Source of the DNA: a virus
Direction: 5' to 3' (one strand)
Length of the DNA: 23,757 nucleotides
Virus record (IMG/VR): IMGVR_UViG_3300034418_008868
Location: 1 to 23,757 of that record
Made by a program: the position numbers and the translations under genes. Below are positions 20,549 through 23,757 of the stretch, piece by piece. Positions within the stretch are counted from its first letter, which is position 1. Every line of letters starts with the position of its first letter. The notes beneath the pieces were generated by a model. The model was not told the origin of the DNA. It was given only the letters and a program-made list of their open reading frames with translations, and did no database searches.

Positions 20549-21586
20549 ATGTCATTTTCACAATTTGCACCAGATGATTCAGTTACAAGCAACCAGGAAG
20601 TAGTATCTACTTTATGGAGTACTGATGATGCTACAGCTACTGCTTTTTATACCTCATCCACTCAACAAGCTTCAACTTTAGGTGATTTCTATCTAAATGT
20701 TTATACTAGTGATCCACAAGTTAATACTAGCGCTAGTATAGAAATGTCACTTGCTTATGGAGATAGTAGAGGTTCTGGATCAGCTTATTTTAATTCTGCT
20801 GTTGATGGTAAATCACCTACAAGAGATGTTTATGGTCAATTTAGAACTTTAATTTTAGGTGACGAGAATACTAAATTCACTTTTGATACTTTAGCCACTG
20901 GATCAGACCAAATAGCTATTATTTCATTTGCTAGAAGCCAATATAAACAATCTTTATATGGAGGTAGTTTAACTCTAGTATTAAGTGGTAGTGGGGATGA
21001 TAGATTAACATTAACAGATAATTCCCAAACACAAACAACGGCTGAATTTATACAAAACACCCAATATTATACATTAATATCTGGTTCTCAAGGAACATCT
21101 GTGACTCAGGCTTCTTTACCTAGTGGTTCTTATGGATATGTTTTTCCAAGTGAAGGTTTAATAATATTGAATGCTTTGGCTTTAGCTCAACCATATTCTG
21201 TTGGTGGATTAGGTATAACATGGAATGAGGATAGTAATGCCACTGTAGCAACCGCTGCTCCTGGATATAACTACAATAATAGAATTTTATACAATGCTAT
21301 AACATTAGGTGAAAACTTTAGAATACAAGCTAGTGAAACTGTATCATCTAGATACTTCTTTTGCCGTGTTAAAAACTCTGAGTATAACTTTACTAGTAAT
21401 CCAACAATTATAGATGCTAATGGTAATTTATTATATGCAACTCTAATTAATAATCCTGTAACATATCCAACAGCTGTAGGTTTATATAATGATACAGGTG
21501 ATTTATTAGCTGTAGCTAAATTAAGTCAACCATTACAAAAAGACTTTACTAAGGAAGCTCTTATTAGAGTTAAATTAGACTACTAA
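20549..21586 (+). CDS. Virion protein sharing a C-terminal domain with 21593, 345 aa
   Basis: The N-terminal two-thirds are beta-rich with many Ser, Thr and Gly residues; FRTLILGDENTKFTF and GGSLTLVLSGSGDD look like strand pairs. The last ~75 residues (RVKNSEYNFTSNPTIIDANG, YPTAVGLYNDTGDLLAVAKL) form a domain also present at the end of the next gene. Such a module is familiar from T4-like phage tail proteins. It is probably a tail appendage or baseplate-rim component. The upstream gap reads AATATAAAATG, like the bases just before the 13032 start, so a weak late promoter is possible. Confidence 0.6.
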   Translation: MSFSQFAPDDSVTSNQEVVSTLWSTDDATATAFYTSSTQQASTLGDFYLNVYTSDPQVNTSASIEMSLAYGDSRGSGSAYFNSAVDGKSPTRDVYGQFRTLILGDENTKFTFDTLATGSDQIAIISFARSQYKQSLYGGSLTLVLSGSGDDRLTLTDNSQTQTTAEFIQNTQYYTLISGSQGTSVTQASLPSGSYGYVFPSEGLIILNALALAQPYSVGGLGITWNEDSNATVATAAPGYNYNNRILYNAITLGENFRIQASETVSSRYFFCRVKNSEYNFTSNPTIIDANGNLLYATLINNPVTYPTAVGLYNDTGDLLAVAKLSQPLQKDFTKEALIRVKLDY

Positions 21587-21592
21587 TATGAT

Positions 21593-22546
21593 ATGGCTTA
21601 TACTTCATGGAAAAGATTAAATGTAAGTGATGTTTTTGCTGTACCTTATACAGCAAACAAATATTATCTTATAGCAGGATCCAACTTTGAAGATAATCAA
21701 ATTACAATTAATGTTGGTACACAAAATACAGGATTTATTTATCCTTTAGAAGGTTACAAAACAAATAATCAATTTGATTACTTAGTTTATAGAAGTATCC
21801 AAACTAGATACTATCCTGATTTTTATAATCAATCTCATTCAACAGGATCTTTTAAACAAACAACTTATTTAGATGGTACTCAAGTAGGAACTTACTATAC
21901 AGGTGGATTTATTAATCCTGGAAATTTATTATCAACAACAAAATATTTTCCAACATCATCTAATGATACTATTTTAGTTATTAATACACCTAAAAATTTA
22001 ATAGGAACCAAAATAACCCCAGGTACTTTTAAAATAACTATTAATAGTGGTTCTATATATGATGATGGACAATATAATTTACTATGGAGTGGATCAAATG
22101 TTGGATCATCAATAGGAACAACATTATCTCAATCATCTTATGTTGGTAATATATTTTATGAACAAGGTATTTCTGTATTAACAGTTATACCTGATTCATT
22201 AGCTCAAAATTATACAGTTGGTACTTTACCTACAAGAAGCTTATCAACTAATATAGATTATATTGAATTTAAAAATGATTATACAATTTATGAAAATTTT
22301 GTAAAATGTACAATTAAAGATTATGAATTTAATGCTAGTTATAACCCAACTATGTTAACAGGTAGTGTTACAGCTAGTAATGATACTTTATATGATTTTG
22401 CTACATCTTCATTATTTACACCATACGCTGGAGCTGTTGGTTTATATAATGATGCTCAAGAATTATTAGCTATAGCAAAATTTGCTACTCCAATCCCAAT
22501 TTCATCAAACACAGATACAACATTTTTAATAACATACGACACATAA
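21593..22546 (+). CDS. Virion protein sharing a C-terminal domain with 20549, 317 aa
   Basis: The N-terminus differs from its neighbour (YTSWKRLNVSDVFAVPYTAN, KYYLIAG), but the C-terminus aligns: TIKDYEFNASYNPT and AGAVGLYNDAQELLAIAKFA match RVKNSEYNFTSNPT and TAVGLYNDTGDLLAVAKLS. The two are therefore products of domain duplication with different N-terminal parts. It is beta-rich and without membrane segments, probably a tail appendage protein. It starts 6 bases after its partner and its stop overlaps the nuclease gene (TAATG). Confidence 0.6.
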   Translation: MAYTSWKRLNVSDVFAVPYTANKYYLIAGSNFEDNQITINVGTQNTGFIYPLEGYKTNNQFDYLVYRSIQTRYYPDFYNQSHSTGSFKQTTYLDGTQVGTYYTGGFINPGNLLSTTKYFPTSSNDTILVINTPKNLIGTKITPGTFKITINSGSIYDDGQYNLLWSGSNVGSSIGTTLSQSSYVGNIFYEQGISVLTVIPDSLAQNYTVGTLPTRSLSTNIDYIEFKNDYTIYENFVKCTIKDYEFNASYNPTMLTGSVTASNDTLYDFATSSLFTPYAGAVGLYNDAQELLAIAKFATPIPISSNTDTTFLITYDT

Positions 22547-22971
22547 TGACAGAGTGGTGGGTACATACAGAAAACTATGACCCAGCTGATTATTTAGGAT
22601 TCGTTTATATCATAAAAAATAAAAAAAGTGGACGAATTTACGTTGGTAAAAAAGTCTTTTGGAATAATACAAAAACCCGCTTAACCAAAAAAGAATTAGC
22701 TGAGCAGACTGGACCAGGGAGAAAATCTACTCATAAAGTAGTGACTAAAGAGTCCAATTGGAAATTTTATTGGGGAAGTTCAAAAGAACTTCTTGAAGAC
22801 ATAAAAGAATTAGGTACAGGAAGTTTTGAAAAGAAAATATTAAAACTTTGTAAAAATAAAAAAGAAATGACCTTTTTCGAAATGTATTATCAATGTCGAT
22901 ATGATGTATTGACAACTAATAGCTATAATGATAATATACTAGGTAAATTTTTTAGAAAAGATTTAGAGTAA
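22546..22971 (+). CDS. GIY-YIG endonuclease, 141 aa
   Basis: The GIY-YIG core is visible: GFVYII (18-23, the GIY strand) and IYVGKK (31-36, the YIG strand), then WKFYWGSS (72-79), and E112 in TFFEMYYQ as the likely metal-binding glutamate. The enzyme would cut DNA. It is a single domain without an obvious DNA-recognition module. It could be a freestanding homing endonuclease, but its TAATG coupling to a virion gene is unusual for a homing gene. Similar short proteins recur in T4-like phages, so a conserved role in DNA processing is possible. The next promoter begins just after its stop codon. Confidence 0.75.
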   Translation: MTEWWVHTENYDPADYLGFVYIIKNKKSGRIYVGKKVFWNNTKTRLTKKELAEQTGPGRKSTHKVVTKESNWKFYWGSSKELLEDIKELGTGSFEKKILKLCKNKKEMTFFEMYYQCRYDVLTTNSYNDNILGKFFRKDLE

Positions 22972-22972
22972 G

Positions 22973-23003
22973 CTTGGTATCTCCAAATGGTTATGTTATA
23001 TTA
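22973..23003 (+). promoter_or_regulatory. Bacteroidetes-type promoter before the primase gene
   Basis: CTTGGT (22973-22978), 17 bases, then TTATATTA (22996-23003), 9 bases before the ATG at 23013. It separates replication-gene transcription from the late operon that ends just before it. Confidence 0.65.
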
Positions 23004-23012
23004 TTCAAGTTG

Positions 23013-23757
23013 ATGGAGAATATTCTGCTATTAAATACTGTTGAATCGGTTTTAGGTAAAGGTCATAAAACATCAAAAGGTAATTATTCATTTCATTGTC
23101 CTTTTTGTAACCACCGAAAACCAAAATTAGAAGTTAATCTAGTAACTAATTCTAAAAAAGAAAATCCTTATAATTGTTGGGTTTGTCATACTAGAGGAAG
23201 ATCTATTTTAACTTTATTTAAGAAAATTAATGCTCCTAAAGATAAAATATCTGAAGTAGCTTCTTTAATTAAAGTTAATCTCCAACAAGAACTACCTGAA
23301 GAAAATAGTACTGTTAAATTGCCTAAAGAATTTAAATCATTAGTTAATGATAAAACTATTGAAGGAAGACACGCTAGAGCATATCTTAAAAAACGTGGTT
23401 TAACAGATGAAGATATTATTAAATATAATATAGGTTATAGTACTAGCGGTAAATATTCTGATAGTATTATTATACCTAGTTATGATGCCTCATATAAAAT
23501 TAATTATTTCATCTCCAGAAAAATTGTAGATAGTAATAGAAAATATAATTCACCTTCATGTGATAAAAACGCTTTAATTGGTTTAGAATCTAATATTAAT
23601 TGGAAAACACCAATTATTTTATGTGAAGGTATATTTGATGCTATAGCTATTAAAAGAAATGCTATACCGTTATTTGGTAAAACTATTTCTAAAGCATTAA
23701 TGGTTAAATTAGTTGAAAGTGAAGTTAAAACAGTTTATTTAGCATTAGATCAAGACG
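23013..23757 (+). CDS. gp61: DNA primase, T4 gp61-like (3' end outside window)
   Basis: The visible 248 residues show a primase: a CHC2-type zinc finger (C29-P-F-C32, then C55-W-V-C58-H59), a linker (HARAYLKKRGLTDEDIIKYN), and the TOPRIM fold with E205-G206 in ILCEGIFDAIAI and D246/D248 in YLALDQD. The enzyme makes RNA primers for lagging-strand synthesis with the phage helicase. The start at 23013 is fixed by the promoter 9 bases upstream, and the frame is open to the window end. T4 gp61 is 342 residues, so roughly a quarter to a third is probably missing. Confidence 0.88.
   Translation, partial: MENILLLNTVESVLGKGHKTSKGNYSFHCPFCNHRKPKLEVNLVTNSKKENPYNCWVCHTRGRSILTLFKKINAPKDKISEVASLIKVNLQQELPEENSTVKLPKEFKSLVNDKTIEGRHARAYLKKRGLTDEDIIKYNIGYSTSGKYSDSIIIPSYDASYKINYFISRKIVDSNRKYNSPSCDKNALIGLESNINWKTPIILCEGIFDAIAIKRNAIPLFGKTISKALMVKLVESEVKTVYLALDQD

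Noticed and set aside
20836-21060. 74-codon minus-strand ORF
   Set aside because: Antisense shadow of the 20549 gene.

Overview
This window looks like part of the genome of a T4-like myovirus (contractile-tailed Caudoviricetes) that infects a low-GC member of the Bacteroidetes. The T4-like call rests on a T4-type late sigma factor (gp55), gp25- and gp6-like baseplate wedge proteins, gp5-like hub/needle pieces and a gp61-like DNA primase. The host inference rests on a recurring promoter, TTTGGC-N17-TTATATTA, which fits the -33 TTTG / -7 TAnnTTTG signal of the Bacteroidetes primary sigma factor, and on the near absence of Shine-Dalgarno sequences.

Layout. Positions 1-266 hold the 3' end of an unrecognised gene. 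Positions 267-971 are mostly non-coding, with a perfect palindrome, a G-tract cluster, small hairpins and five copies of a GGATTCTGG repeat. From 560 to 2350 lies a run of very small genes, most with their own promoter cassette; one encodes a protein with three AT-hooks. Two large adjacent hairpins (2361-2450) follow and may be a structured RNA. Positions 2619-3738 are a four-gene minus-strand operon with its own promoter. It ends in a membrane-anchored tail-collar-domain protein, and a 14-bp direct repeat flanks the block. Positions 3850-4766 hold small plus-strand genes, including a glutaredoxin.

From 4806 the strand and order become stable: an HD-domain phosphohydrolase, a membrane/coiled-coil protein, gp55, and a conserved small protein. 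A long baseplate/tail operon follows (6998-22546): a frameshifted hub OB-fold gene, a hub fragment carrying a lysozyme-like domain, a needle-like fragment, an EF-hand protein, gp25, gp6, a DNRLRE-type protein, a 1762-residue LamG-containing protein, and three further virion proteins, two of which share a C-terminal domain. A GIY-YIG nuclease gene and the 5' part of the primase gene close the window.

How the genes work together (inference). The TTTGGC/TTATATTA promoters would be read by host RNA polymerase early. They sit so close to the ATG that several mRNAs should be leaderless or nearly so. gp55 would then redirect polymerase to late promoters; a TATTTATA-containing motif in front of 4278, 10317, 13032 and 19857 is the best candidate. 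Genes inside the late operon are joined by TAATG or ATGA overlaps, which suggests translational coupling.
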